A stretch of DNA of 64,000 nt from contig CM074179.1 of NCBI GenBank assembly GCA_037179385.1, forward strand, positions 74,947,719-75,011,718, given 5' to 3'. The notes below the pieces were generated by a model. The model had not been told where the DNA came from. It did no database searches and saw nothing but the letters and a program-made list of their open reading frames with translations. The DNA comes from Holothuria scabra (taxonomy: Eukaryota > Echinodermata > Holothuroidea > Aspidochirotida > Holothuriidae). Both the position numbers and the translations under genes were made by a program. Positions 24,449 to 36,035 of the stretch are shown here, piece by piece. Position 1 is the first letter of the stretch, and every line of letters begins with the position of its first letter.

Positions 24449-24870
24449 GGAGCAGAACTCCTCCGGGAGTAATCGTTTGGTTTTCGCCCCTTGGCTCTTC
24501 GCCAGAGAGTCGTGGGGACTTTTAGAAAAAAGCTATTACAAGATATCTCCTTAAGGGAGCAGAACTCCTCCGGGAGTAATCGTTTTGTTTTCGCCCCTTG
24601 GCTGTTCGCCAGAGAGTCGTGGGGACTTTTAGAAAAAAAAAAAGTTATTACAAGATATCGGTAGTATCTGTTCTTTTCATCCAGTCAAAAATGGAGCCAT
24701 ACATGACAGACCAATGATGAAAATGGTCTGAAGGCCGCGAGGTTGGTCGTTAAGTGTTGTCCTTCAGTGGACGTATTAGCTTCTTCGGGAAGCAGTTTCA
24801 AGTTTGGTTTCGCCGAACGGCCCTTTGCCAGAGGGTCGGGAGGACTTTAGAAAAAGTATTACAAGATAAT
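24449..24870. repeat. Short tandem repeat, two ~107-bp units and a diverged third
   Basis: The unit GGGAGCAGAACTCCTCCGGG... followed by GCCAGAGAGTCGTGGGGACT and a stretch ending ATTACAAGATATC occurs at about 24449 and 24556. A diverged third unit spans about 24750-24868 (GCCAGAGGGTCGGGAGGACT). CTCCTCCGGGAG is itself hairpin-forming. Confidence 0.7.
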
Positions 24871-25089
24871 GAAAATAGAAGGTGCTCTTCAGGTGCTTTT
24901 AACTTTGATGCCCCATTTCTCGGTAATGAGCAACAATTGTGACTGTGAACAAATATATGTCCTTTGTAACATCATTTGACATGAGAATCCACCTTTTTCA
25001 TGCCCACTCTCTGAGGTGGGTCACGGAACCCAATTTAGAAGCATATATTTGATCGATGGCCCACAGTCTATTTGTCATGCTGAGAGAAA

Positions 25090-25707
25090 GAACCCTATTG
25101 TTTTTCGTGGAGTTCAAAGGTCATTTGAAGTCACCAGAGGTCAAAGTTTGAAAAGTATTTAAACGCGATATCTAAAGTCAGGAGTAGCTGACACTTTTCA
25201 TATTTGGTATATAGATTTGCCATGTTAGGAAGACGAACCCCATTGTTTTTGGTGGATGTCAGAGGTCATATGAGGTCCCAGTGGTCAACCTCGTTAAGTG
25301 CTTGTAATCGCGATATCTGAAGTTAAGAATGACCAACACTTTTCATATTCGGTATATAGTTTTGCAACGTTGAGAGAATATACCCTATTGTTTTGGTAGA
25401 GGTCAAAGATCATTCTAGGTCACCAGAGGTTAAAGTCTGAAAGCTTGTAATCGCAATATCTCAATTTAGGAAAGACAGACACGGTTCATATTTGATATAT
25501 AGATTTGTCATGTTGAGAAGAAGAACTCTTTTTTCTTGGTGAACATTTGATGTCATATGAGGTCACCAACGGTAAATCTGCGAAAACCTCGTAAAGTGCT
25601 TGTAATCGCGAAATCTCAATTTAGGAACGGCCAACACTTTTCATATTTGGTATGTCAATTGGCCATGTTGAATGGAAGAACCCTTTTGATTTTGATGGAG
25701 GTCAAAG
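25090..25707. repeat. 145-bp repeat family, array A
   Basis: Four to five diverged units marked by CGCGATATCT-like phrases near 25165, 25311, 25455 and 25609, and by GAGGTCAnAGGTCAT phrases, at roughly 145-bp spacing. The array is cut at 25707 by the 5.6-kb element and resumes at 31341. Confidence 0.75.
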
Positions 25708-26815
25708 CCCAATGAACATGCCCATACGGCGCCCAAATGGGTAAAACATGGGATGCTATGTAGGACCCATATGGGATTCGTACATAGGTCCCATGGAGAT
25801 TTTGTCCATGATACCCTTGTGGGCTCCACGTGGGCTAACTTCAATGGGCCCGTCTAGGCTCCATTGAAAGCCCACATGGGGCCCACGTGGGCAAACAATG
25901 GGCTTTTTGGTGGGGCCCACAAAGGCTGCATGTTAACCCAATTTTTAACCCACTTTCCAAGTGCATAAGAAACAGCATAATTTAATGTGGATTTATTGTT
26001 CGCTGTGTATGGTAACTGGTTGGGCCCATTGAAATATTTGTCCATGTTGCAAATGTTGGCCCCATATAGGTGACCTTAATAGAGCCCATGTGAACCCAAT
26101 TATTAACTCACTCTTCAAGTGCATGAGAAACATCATGGCTTAATGTGGGTTATCGTCGGCTGTGCATGGGTAATTGGTTGGGCCCATGTTGGCTGCCCAT
26201 GTTGGCCCAAAGAATATTTGTCCCTGTTGTCTATGTGGGCCCAACATGGGTGAACTTAATGGAGCCCATTTCTTAACGTATTTTTCAAATGCATAAGAAA
26301 ATGGGTGTCAGAGTTAGGCTAGGCTTATGATCTGGCTTAGAATTAAAAGAAAATTTAGAATACACCTTTAGCATGTTTGCAGAGGGAAGAAGTCACTCTT
26401 TCGGAAGAATTTGGTCACGGTAGCCTTAAAAATAGTCGTTGGTCTTATCCAGATTCCTTCAATACATGTCGGCCTAGCCTTAATATGATTTCTCAGGGCT
26501 ATTCGGTGACGCAACCTGTCTTCCTCCTTCTTATCGGATGACCTCAGACGTTTTCAGGCAGCTTCTTGGCCCCTTCACCTTCCAAAGTTGTTTCTAGGTC
26601 CCAATCCGCGCTGCTCTCCTTTTCAATGAAGCTTTGACGTTGCTTTTTGACCTGTCTGGATAGTTCCTGACGTCTGACTTTGCAAAGTCTCTTTCCCGCT
26701 CGATAAATCGCCGAGTTTAAAGACTCGGAGAATTCCTCGGAGCAGTTGATAGACTCCGGAAGTCTCGGTGGGTTCCTGTGGACCATCAGGTATTGAGGTA
26801 CCGTCCTCTTCCCCA

Positions 26816-26990
26816 GGGGCCTGATTCACAAAGGCCTAAGACGCGTCTTAGCACCCTAAGACGCGTCTTAGCATTACAGGACTTAGCGCTCGGTTTCACT
26901 AAGGTCGGTAAGTCGCGTACATGACGTACGCTAAGTCGCATTTACGACTTAATGCTACGTCTCGTCTGAACGAGACGTAGAACCGATCTT
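26816..26990. repeat. Cluster of perfect palindromes (CTAAGACGCGTCTTAG)
   Basis: The 16-bp palindrome CTAAGACGCGTCTTAG occurs at 26836-26851 and 26856-26871. A third hairpin, CTACGTCTCG / CGAGACGTAG with a 6-base loop, lies at 26955-26980. The block is preceded by GGGGCCTGATTCACAAAGGC, a MITE-like start. CpG is much higher here than around it. Confidence 0.7.
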
Positions 26991-28204
26991 AGCATGTTCT
27001 AAGGAACGTCCGTTGTAAAATATTACCGTACCAAAGCTTTTTCATGGTGTAATATGTTTCTCTTTGTTCAATGTGTATGTACTTGTACAATATCGTTTAG
27101 AGAGCAACATTTACACAGACGTGTTAGCAAAATATGAAGGTAAAATACTACACCGCGAGTGATTAAAAAACAATCAAAAGGGGGCTTATAGTCTGCACGG
27201 TTATTGAGGCAAATTAAAAGGAACATACGCCTAGTAAACCCGACTTTGGCAGAAGATGGCAAACTATTGGGCACTGCACCTGAACACCCTCCTGTCTGTC
27301 CGTTGCATTAAATTGGCCTTTGAAAAAAAAAAAAAAAAAACGTCCGAGCAAATTTCAGCCTTCGTCGTAAACCCTTTGCCGTTGTTTGGGTCCTTTTGGG
27401 CCCATGCGGAGAGCGCGGCTGCCACCCATCTTTACTGTTTCACGCGGAGCTCGAAACTGCGAGTAGCTACCCGAAAATTCGGCCACAACAACGAGAGGGA
27501 CAATAGTTTAAGGTCACGGGGTCAATAACCTACGGAAGCTGATGCGGGCGTGCTACGTCCGCTTTTCCGCCCACTCCCGAGACGCGCAAATATGCCCCGA
27601 TTGGAGCGCAACGGTAAAGGGTGAACACTTTCCATTTCAGGCAAATATATTTTCGGGCAAATACTTGAAAGACTTTGGAAATTCGACCATTTCGGGCAAT
27701 GTGTTGTGATGGATTGTGAAGTGAAACTTTCCAATAACAGCTCTTCGCACTGCCCAAATGTGCAACGAATTTTTGAAATCTTGTTGATTTTTCATGAGAA
27801 ATTTTCCTATGATATTCTTTCCTTCTTTGGGGCATATTTTTTTTTTTTTTTTTAAGATTTTGGGCACGCTTAGGCATTTTCTCATAAAAAGGAGAAAAAT
27901 CTAAAGTGACTATGCAAATTTTTTCCAAATTTTCTGCCCATTTTTTTCCCAAATTCCTGCCAGAATTTTAGATTTTGCTGAACTTTGGGACAGGCCGAGT
28001 CTGACCACGTTCCCCCCGCCTCGTACGCCACTTTCAATGTCTAAGGGATTTATTCCATAGCCCGTGCAAATCCGACGACCTTGAGAATATGTCAGTAAAG
28101 ATTTTGCTTCATTTTGCTAAGTGTGTCCTTTTTTCTGAGGGTATATCGTTGAAATTGTCAGTAGTTAGTTCACCCTGCCAGCCCTACCACTTAAGTTAGT
28201 TCGA

Positions 28205-28315
28205 TAGAGTTTTGTGGCTTAGCTTCTAACCGATTGGTTAAAGTCGAACTGGCCGGCTTTGGCCTTTTTCCAGATGTGGCTCAATAGGCTGCTTTTCCCA
28301 ATCCCCCCCCCCCCC
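28205..28315 (-). repeat. SINE body fragment
   Basis: Contains TTGGCCTTTTTCCAG and GTGGCTCAATAGGCT, matching the body of the SINE at 11.73-13.29 kb, next to ATTGGTTAAAGTC..GGCCGG, which matches the far side of that split copy. Ends in a C-tract. Confidence 0.55.
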
Positions 28316-31300
28316 CCCACCCTGGAGCTGTGAGGTTTAAGCATGTCTCTGGATGAAAAATTAAGTCTCTGGAGAGGTATACTATATACATTTTTGGTAG
28401 TAACCCAACTCCTGGCTAACATAACTTGGAGGGAGGGATCTGAGGGGCAAATTCCCCCTCTTGCGTCCCACTGACCGCTGGTGGAACTTGTTCCTTCAAC
28501 CCCCAGGCCGGTAGCCCTCCCACCTAAGAGTCATCTCTGCAAACTCGGACAGTTCTCACAACCCATTATGCCAGAATATACCCAAAGGAGTTGGGGACAT
28601 AAAGCTTCCTGATAGAAGAAAACAAAAATAAATTGCTGTTTATTGCGACACAATTTTAAAATGGGCTTTTCAATAGAATTCTTTTGCAAATGCAAGGGTT
28701 TTGCCCCCCCCCCCCCCCTCCGAGAAGCAAAATCAGGCAAACTGCTGAGATTGGTAATTGCCACTGGCATTTGATGCAGCTCCACAAAGGAGTCCAAATC
28801 TCAGTGGGGCGGGGTTTGGAGTCTTTTTGTAGGGAAGCAATCCCACCAACCACTTCTAGTAGACCTGTAAATACTGTAAGCTAGCCTTTTTAGAGCATCA
28901 CTTTTACATGCAATTCCCTTTTCAATAACAAATAACGATGGTTTCCTAAGTCTTGGATAACTAAATTCAAAAAGTTCATAAGACTTGCAAGTTAAATATA
29001 GTAACTGATTTTATAAAAAGTGGCTGGTCACGATTATCCTAGCAAGATCTTCAAAGATTGACACAAGAATATCAAGGCACACATTTTTTCACATTTACCT
29101 CCAGTTTATACATACTTAGGCATAACCACCAATATTTGAAAGTGTAATAATTATATGTATAACCCAAGAATCCGAAACGAGTCGTTTGCAGTACGTTTAC
29201 CGCATCTCAATAAAATTCAGTTATCACAGTTTAAATATAGCAAGGCAAGCAGATGGGCAGAAATTTCAAACACATAAGGCAAGAATATGCACCCATACTG
29301 ACTACAAGGCAAACGTCCTTAGCTGCTTTGTACACTGAAGGCAACATTTTGGGAACAGCACATACAAAGACTCGCTGGCATAGCCAGTAATTTTAACGGT
29401 GGGTTGCCATCTGCAGGGCCTGATAGCCTTCCCGTGCGAGGTGTTTACGGGAGAAATTTTAGAACATGTAGGCACCCTCAAGTTGTTTTAAATTTTACGT
29501 AAGTCTTTTCTAAATGCACAAGTTTGTTGGTTAATTGTTATGGTTAGAGGCCAAACGTCTAGTTGGTTAATTGTTATGAAAAGGAACCAAGAATCTAACT
29601 GGAAACTTTAAAAGCAGTAGACCAAATGGGACTGACGCCATTACAATCTTTTCCTGTGCTACATATTTAGGTTTTGGTGATGTGAGTTCATCTTCTATAT
29701 GTTGATGAAAAATAAGCCCCTCTACTTACTCTGAGAATAATACATTTTGTGCTCTGAGAAAGTATGAAAGAAACCTGTCATGAAAATAAGACAAGATTTG
29801 TAACATTCACTCCACGTGTCAAAGTACAGTAAGCAAAACGAGGAACTGTTCTTTCCATTTTAGTAGCATTAAAATACATGGGATGTTCTGCTAAGCAGTA
29901 ACCAAATGTTCACAAAAAAATGTTGTCCATTCTGCTGACAGTGTCTGAGCATTGGACGTCTCCACCGTACTCTCACTCTGCTCTAATGGTAATGTAAGTG
30001 TTATTTTCAAGGCCATATTCTCTGAGTTTTTTATATGCCGTCACTCTGAAGGCACTTCTATGACATGGCATTAGGGTAACTGCTTCCTGTCAAGGTATAA
30101 AAAGGAAGAATAGTGGTGAAAATCATAAGCCCATTCCAAACAGGGCAAACATTTTTTTCTGAAACTACATGTTTGAATGCATTCCATTGCATCACTTTCA
30201 ATCAATTGGTGAGGAATTGGGCTTGGATGGTTTTTTCTTGGAGGAGGGTTGAGGGTGGGGTGGTCGGTGGGGGTTCAATCTTGCAATAAAGTAATTAGCC
30301 AAAACAAAAGTTCATTGGCCAGTTGAGCCAGCAATGTCCTTTAAAAGATGAATAGGTGCTCAATGTGAATAGGTGCAACTATAAGTTACCTCAATTCATG
30401 TTAACTTTTTATCTCCTGTACAATAAAGATTGCTTAATTTTGCAAGCTTATTATAAGAATTTCAGCTTTCTCTTTGCTGAACGAATGCCCATGCAGAACC
30501 AATATAAACCCACATGGGCCCACTAAATTCAGCCCACAAAGATCTGCCAATACAAAAGCCACATCGGCCCACCATTTGCCAAATAACATCTGCCCATTGA
30601 AAAACATTACTTAACTCTCACGAGCCTCATAATAATTAGCCCATCATTAGCCCATTAACATCTGCCCATATAAAATCCAAATGGGCACCACAGAAGTCAG
30701 CCTAATGGGCCCACATGGGCCCATTATAGTCAACTAATCATTTGCCCGCAAACATCTGCCCATACAAACCTCACATGGGCCCCATTAAGATTATTCTATC
30801 ATTAGCCCATTAACATATAACCATACAACGCCCACATTCAACCCACATGGGCCTAATTAAAGTAAGCTCACTATTTGCCCGTGAACAATTGCCCATGCAG
30901 AACCAATAAAAAAACCTCACACGGGTCCACTAAAGTCAACCCATCATTCGCCCTCAAACATCTGCCAATACAAAACCGACATGGGCCCCATTAAAGTCAA
31001 CCCACTATTTGCCCAATGACATCTGATCATACAATACCCACATTTAACCCTCATGGGCCCGTTATAGTGAGCCCATCATTAGTCCATAATTGTCTGCACA
31101 TATAAAATCTAAATTGGCCTCACTGAAGCCAGTCCACCGTTTGCCCATGAACAGATGCCCACACAGAACCGTTACATTACCCATATGGGCCTATTACAGT
31201 CAACCCATCATTCGCCCACAAACATCTGCCCATACAACACCCACATAACGCCTACATGGTCCCATACTACCCCATGCCATGAAAATCCCACGGTGCCCAC

Positions 31301-31340
31301 AGGTAACCCATTTGGGCCCCACGTGGGCATGTTGATTGGG

Positions 31341-31615
31341 AGGTCATTTGAGGTCCCAGAGGTCAAAACCCGAAAACCTCGTAAACACGATATCTCAAGG
31401 TAGGAATGACAGACACTTTTCATATTCGGTATATAGATTTGTCATGTTGACAAGAAGAACCCTATCGTTTTTGGTGGGGTCTTGGATACCGCAAAAGTTC
31501 ACAGATAGTATGTTGTTGTGATATCATCATCAAGACCCTAGTTCGCGGTGGTCAAAGGTCATCCGGGATCTCATGTAGGAAGTTTGGATGCTTTGCATGT
31601 ATACTCTGTGGGTAC
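31341..31615. repeat. 145-bp repeat family, array A continued
   Basis: AGGTCATTTGAGGTC, CACGATATCTCAAGG and TGGTCAAAGGTCA (31549-31561) continue the family interrupted at 25707. Confidence 0.75.
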
Positions 31616-32915
31616 ATTAGGGAGCACTGTCAATCTGAAAAATAGGCTTAAATTTCAGCGGCAAGTAATCACTAAGCCTTTTGGCTTTCTGACTTACTAG
31701 ACCAGAAGTAAGTCGATAGAAACATTCAAAAAGCGACTTTATTACCTCACAAACACGCTCAAACCCATGTAGGCGGTTTCGCGTGGAAGGAGGACCTTCG
31801 CCCACTGCCTGGACCCCCACCAGGGCCCCTGAGGCGCGGCCGTGGACCCGGTCTACCTGCTGAACCTCGCGTTTCGCGCTCGGTGAAGCCTAAGGCCCCA
31901 TGGGTAGAGTTGTACCCATGTAGTGAAAAGGCTGGTGGCGTTACTGCGCTCAATATAACATGACTTTGTTCAGTTTTCAACTTAATTGACATTTCTGTGA
32001 AAAAGAGAACATTCCACAACATATTTGGAATTTATTTCAAGCCAAAGGGTCAAATTTTCAAGCCACCATATCAAATTGCGTATTGAACTGTGTGGGGAGT
32101 GGCGCTGTTGCAAGACGCTTTGGCCACACACAATATGGCAGCTCTTTTGCTCCAATATTTCCGCACTAAAGACGAATCCGGACAGATTGTGATGGTGTGA
32201 TATCAGTCGGCCATTACTTGGGCCAATCACCTTTAACCTTTAAATTTCCTTCCCTACCTGTTCCATGGATGGCTATACACTAAAATGTTCCTTCATTTTT
32301 TTCAACGTCACTGAATGTGACGATTTGAAATTCACGTAGACAATAATTGAAATGATTAAAGGCTGATGGATCCCACTTATGGCTACTTACAGTCACTAAG
32401 AACAAGTGCTTATCGGATTCGTCGATACCTTACATAAAGGTAAATAGATCAGGGTATGCAAATCAGTGTTTCAGGCTAGCTGGCAGCATGTCACTGTTCG
32501 TGCTAATATAAGCACGACACACAGTTCCGTTTATAATGGGCAATTTTTTCATGAATTTCATGATAGATCCTGCAAACTCGTGAAGAAGGTAGGCCTAGAG
32601 ACTTAATTCAAGGAGATCTAAGACTTAATTCAAGGTATTTTGGGGCTAGATTTGCCGACATATTACCCAAATCGTAGAAACATAGGTTAAGTGCGCAAGA
32701 ACCCGACAGCTCCCATGCAACAATGACCCTACTAATTGGGGTAACAATTTTCTACCATTTTAATGTACAGCAGTATTTAGCCTCAAGGGCGGATATAAGG
32801 AAATTTGTTTGGGGGCAAATCCAACTTGAGGCCAAGACGTCTCAAATAGTATCAGGGGATGTCGTGCAAAAAATATATTTTTGGGGGAGGGGCATGAGAA
32901 GTGGTGAGTGATTGC
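31616..32915. other. No gene recognised
   Basis: A GC-rich patch at 31790-31900 with no convincing domain. No assigned features. Confidence 0.5.
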
Positions 32916-33075
32916 CCGAAAGACTATCTAAGCGGAGCGCCACTATCAGTTGGCGCGAAGCGTACAGAAAATTTTGAAAATCGCGACCTCTCAGATAGCC
33001 TAAAATTGCATTTGCCAGGCTTGTAAGTAGAATTTAAGCAGTCGTTATTTAGAGTTTTCCTTTGCAATAAAATCT
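32916..33075 (+). repeat. Copy 1 of a structured repeat (GACTATCT ... GCGCCA/TGGCGC ... AGATAG)
   Basis: Contains GACTATCTAAGCGGAGCGCC, then TTGGCGCGAAGCGTACAG, then CTCTCAGATAG. The order matches copies at 44.49, 44.70, 45.82, 46.16 and 46.33 kb. The outer words and the inner GCGCCA/TGGCGC words are inverted repeats, so the core can fold as nested hairpins. Confidence 0.7.
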
Positions 33076-33751
33076 TCAATATAATAAAAAGAAAGTCAAA
33101 TTGCAAAATGATCAGAAAATTACCAGATAAAATGTACTGGCTCCTTTACAGAGCGATATAACATTTTATTATTTTCTTTGTTGCAAAGTAAAATCTCCAT
33201 TTAAAAGAAAAGACCAGAACCAAATTTTTGGTTAAATATGTTAAAGACGAACATATTCTAAGCCTTCTGGTGAAGTTTTCATTCATTTCTCATTTTCGGT
33301 TCTCGAGATCGTAGCAACTGAAGTTGACACATTTTCTACAAAGGGTAAACTTGAACCAAGCAGGTGCTATGTCATGTATTCATATTGATGGTCAATGTTT
33401 TGATTTTCATTTATTTTTGATCCTGCTGTTTGATCTTGAATTGATTAGGGATGCTGTCCTGATCTTAAGGCAAATTAAGTTTTTAAACTTCCATTGCTCG
33501 GGATGCATTTATGGTTACAACAGTTAAATTGTATAAATAAGGTGTTAAATTTTAGAGAAAAACAACTAAACATTTCCATTAATGTGAGTACATGAATCAC
33601 GTCTACTTGTTGCAAGTTCACTCTTTATAGAAAATATGTCAACTTCAATTCTAATATCTCGAGAACAAAACATGGGAAATGAGTAAAAATTTAAGCTATG
33701 CCTAGAATATGTTTCTCTTCAAAATATAAAACATGAATTTGTTCCCAACTT

Positions 33752-33885
33752 GAAGCAGTGTAGTAGACTGTTCTGTTTCATGATTGGCTGTTGAGTCATG
33801 TAACACCAGTTTTTCAAATGTGAAATTTACTGCAACTGTTTGTTTACCTTGACTATACAGTATCATATAACACCTTCTAAATTTG
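33752..33885 (-). repeat. Inverted copy of the 36.7-kb repeat
   Basis: AACTTGAAGCAGTGTAGTAG, TGTTTCATGATTGGCTGTTG and GTCATGTAACA read in reverse complement against ACTACTTGAAGTT, CAGCCAATCATGAAACAGG and TGTCACATGAC at 36.77-36.83 kb. Confidence 0.7.
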
Positions 33886-34014
33886 TCTTCATCTGATTGG
33901 AGGATTGATGGTCACATGCCTGTCATTGGCTTCCCACCATCTGCACGATTCAATCCTGTCAAAGTGCAATAGTAGTCCCCATCGTGCAATAGTAGTTATG
34001 CGGTACATATACCT

Positions 34015-34033
34015 ACGTACGAAGTTCGTACGT
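34015..34033. repeat. 19-bp perfect palindrome upstream of the recombinase gene
   Basis: ACGTACGAA, one base, TTCGTACGT. It lies about 150 bp before the recombinase start codon. Two direct copies of GTGCAATAGTAGT precede it at 33964 and 33984. It could be a recombinase or regulator site; no test is possible here. Confidence 0.5.
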
Positions 34034-34179
34034 TCACATTAAACTACGTTGATAATCACGTTGTGAACCATGCATTTCATATAGGCTTTACATGCATGTA
34101 CGTTGCAGACGGTAGACGTATGTAACGTAAACAAATCCAGTTACCGCGCCAAAAGCCGCTCTCTACCTAGTGTTACAAA

Positions 34180-35394
34180 ATGGAGGTTGGATCTACAAAT
34201 TTTGCGCCCCTAAACGAGGATAACCTTGCCCAACTTTGGGTCTCTAGGGATTCTACAAACACCGATTGATCGATACGTTATGTCATTCGACGGATGGAAG
34301 CCTTCGCGCAATAAATTGGAACTGATGTAGCGTCATTTCAAAACTCAAACATCGAACAACTCGATAGGTTTCTGTCAAGTTTTTACAGTGGCCTAAGGAA
34401 AGAAACAGGAGAGCTGTATACGAAGAAAACTATGCAAGCAATACGTTGCGGAACTCAACGTCACCTTCATGACACACTGAATGTGGACATAACAGAAACT
34501 AGTGTATTCAAAGAGAGTAACAAGACATTCAAAGCTATGCTAGTTAGGCTGACGCAGAGCGGAAAAGGAGCTGTCAAACACAAGAATGCTGTAAGTAAAG
34601 AGGACATGGTTAAGATCCTTGATTCACTTGATCTTCTAACACCTGAAGTCCTGCAAAATAAAGTTTTCTTGGATGTCATGACGTACTTTGCAAATCGTGG
34701 TAGAGAAAATATACGGAAAATGTCGGTCTCAGACTTTGATATTCAAGTCGACGATCAAAATCTACGTTACATTATCCGTCGAGAGGCCCTGACCAAATCG
34801 AGACGTGAAGATGAGGACGAAAGCTGCAGTGGTCATATGTATGAAATTCCTGGATCAAGCAGGTGCCCAGTCTCATCTTTTCTTGCCTTTACAAAGGTTT
34901 CGGACCCAGAACAACAATGCATTTGTCCAAAACCCAAGGCACCCAAAGATGGGTCTCCGTGGTACACCAAAGCACCACTTGGGATCAACACGCTGGGAAA
35001 TAAGATGAGAATCATCTCTGAAAAAGCAGGGTGTTCACAGAAATACACCAACCACGGCCTGCGTGCTACAACTTGCACGGTGCTTGATGAAGCTGGTATT
35101 CCTGGTCGCCACATAATGTCAGTCACTGGTCATCGCCCAGAGTCATCTTTGAAACACTATTCACGTACTAGTGACAAGAAAAAGAAGCTTATAAGCACCG
35201 AACCTGCCAACCAGATGCATGAAAATGTTCCACAGGAGCAGCCAAATGTTGATGCAATGTTGGATTTGGATGATCTCCCATTACCAGTGCGTGTGACAGA
35301 TTCACAGGAACAACTAATTGGTCAAAATTCTAAGACGAAATCAACTGTGCAGCATTTTCATTTCCATGGCCCTGTTACTTTTTATAACAAGTAG
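34180..35394 (+). pseudogene. Crypton-type tyrosine recombinase with two N-terminal stops
   Basis: From ATG 34180 one frame runs to the stop at 35394, about 404 codons, broken only by TGA 34267-34269 and TAA 34312-34314. The N-terminal part (SIRYVIRRMEAFAQ, then QLDRFLSSFYSGLRKETGEL) resembles the helical DNA-binding domain of Crypton/DUF3504 proteins. The catalytic part has a first Arg in FANRGRENIRKMSVSDF, then TNHGLRATT (H-x-x-R), TGHRPESS (GH) and a tyrosine in LKHYSR, the order of the R-H-R-H-Y site of tyrosine recombinases. The C-terminal tail is STVQHFHFHGPVTFYNK, as in animal Cryptons. An uninterrupted frame starts at ATG 34432 (320 aa) with the whole catalytic domain but part of the N-terminal domain lost. 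A decayed copy is most likely; stop readthrough or initiation at 34432 is possible. Confidence 0.85.
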
Positions 35395-35464
35395 CCTAAC
35401 GTTAGATCCAGCGAGGCTATGCTTTGTTTGCAGTTAAAGTGTTACTAAACGTTACAGTTAGAAA

Positions 35465-35630
35465 GTTTTCAGCCTAGCCCAAACTTTGGATTTACTGCGT
35501 TACATGTGTTTTCACTCTGGATTTACCTTGCAAGTTCCAGTTACAACATTTTCACAGTGGATTTATAAGTTAGCCTACAAGGTTTTCACTTTGGATTTCA
35601 GAAGTTTTCGCTTTGGATTAAAACTGCGTT
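35465..35630 (+). repeat. Degenerate minisatellite GTTTTCACTNTGGATTT
   Basis: Five copies of a GTTTTCACTTTGGATTT-like word occur at about 35466, 35509, 35549, 35583 and 35605, in the 3' flank of the recombinase frame. Spacing falls from 43 to 22 bp. Confidence 0.65.
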
Positions 35631-35868
35631 TGACAGAGAATACTTGAATGTACGAGTAAGTAGCCCCCTTATCAAATTTTGATCAAAATTTATCTCGGAC
35701 GTTAGGTGTTCAGCTCAACAGCATTTACATCGCACGTAATTCATACACGCAAGTAGGCCCATAAGCGTTCGACAGGACAATTGGACAAAACTCAGATTCC
35801 GGTAGGCTAACGTTACGCAAAATCAAATTGTAACCAAGAAATACTTAGAAAGTTAGGTGTTATGTAAA

Positions 35869-36035
35869 ACAAATAATGAATGTTTTAATTCTTGCGAGAG
35901 CGTTGAATTATTTCTTTCGTTAAAACATTGCCACCATCTATTCAACTCGGCTTCGCCTCGTTGAATAGAAGGTGACAATCTTTTAACTCAAGAAATAATT
36001 CAACGCTATTGCACTCATTAACAATCATTATTTGT
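35869..36035. mobile_element. 167-bp MITE, almost completely palindromic
   Basis: Outer arms ACAAATAATGA / TCATTATTTGT, then AGCGTTGAATTATTTCTT / AAGAAATAATTCAACGCT, then TCTATTCAAC / GTTGAATAGA around a centre CTCGGCTTCGCCTCG. The whole block folds into one hairpin with small bulges. No coding capacity. No target duplication was separable from the arms. Confidence 0.85.

Larger units (their letters stand above)
25708..31340. mobile_element. 5.6-kb element ending in GCCCAT-rich arrays (foldback-like)
   Basis: The left end CCCAATGAACATGCCC and the reverse-complemented right end CCCAATCAACATGCCC match, and the match continues with gaps through GCCCAAATGGGT. Next to the ends lie arrays rich in GGGCCCA, CCACATGGGC and GCCCAT: about three ~165-bp units on the left (25935, 26096, 26266) and about ten ~70-bp units on the right (30541-31222). 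The element splits the 145-bp repeat: AGGTCAAAG on the left and AGGTCATTTGAGG on the right together restore one unit with only AG duplicated. No transposase was recognised inside. Long arrays of short repeats as termini recall foldback (TU-type) elements described in sea urchins; this is inference. Confidence 0.65.

Noticed and set aside
27530..27952. 140-codon minus-strand open frame
   Set aside because: Lys-rich stretch comes from a T-tract and the rest has no motif; two other frames overlap it equally well.
30484..31340. CRISPR-like array of regularly spaced GCCCAT words
   Set aside because: Eukaryotic context, irregular spacing, no constant repeat and spacer lengths, and no cas genes; better read as the arm of a foldback-like element.
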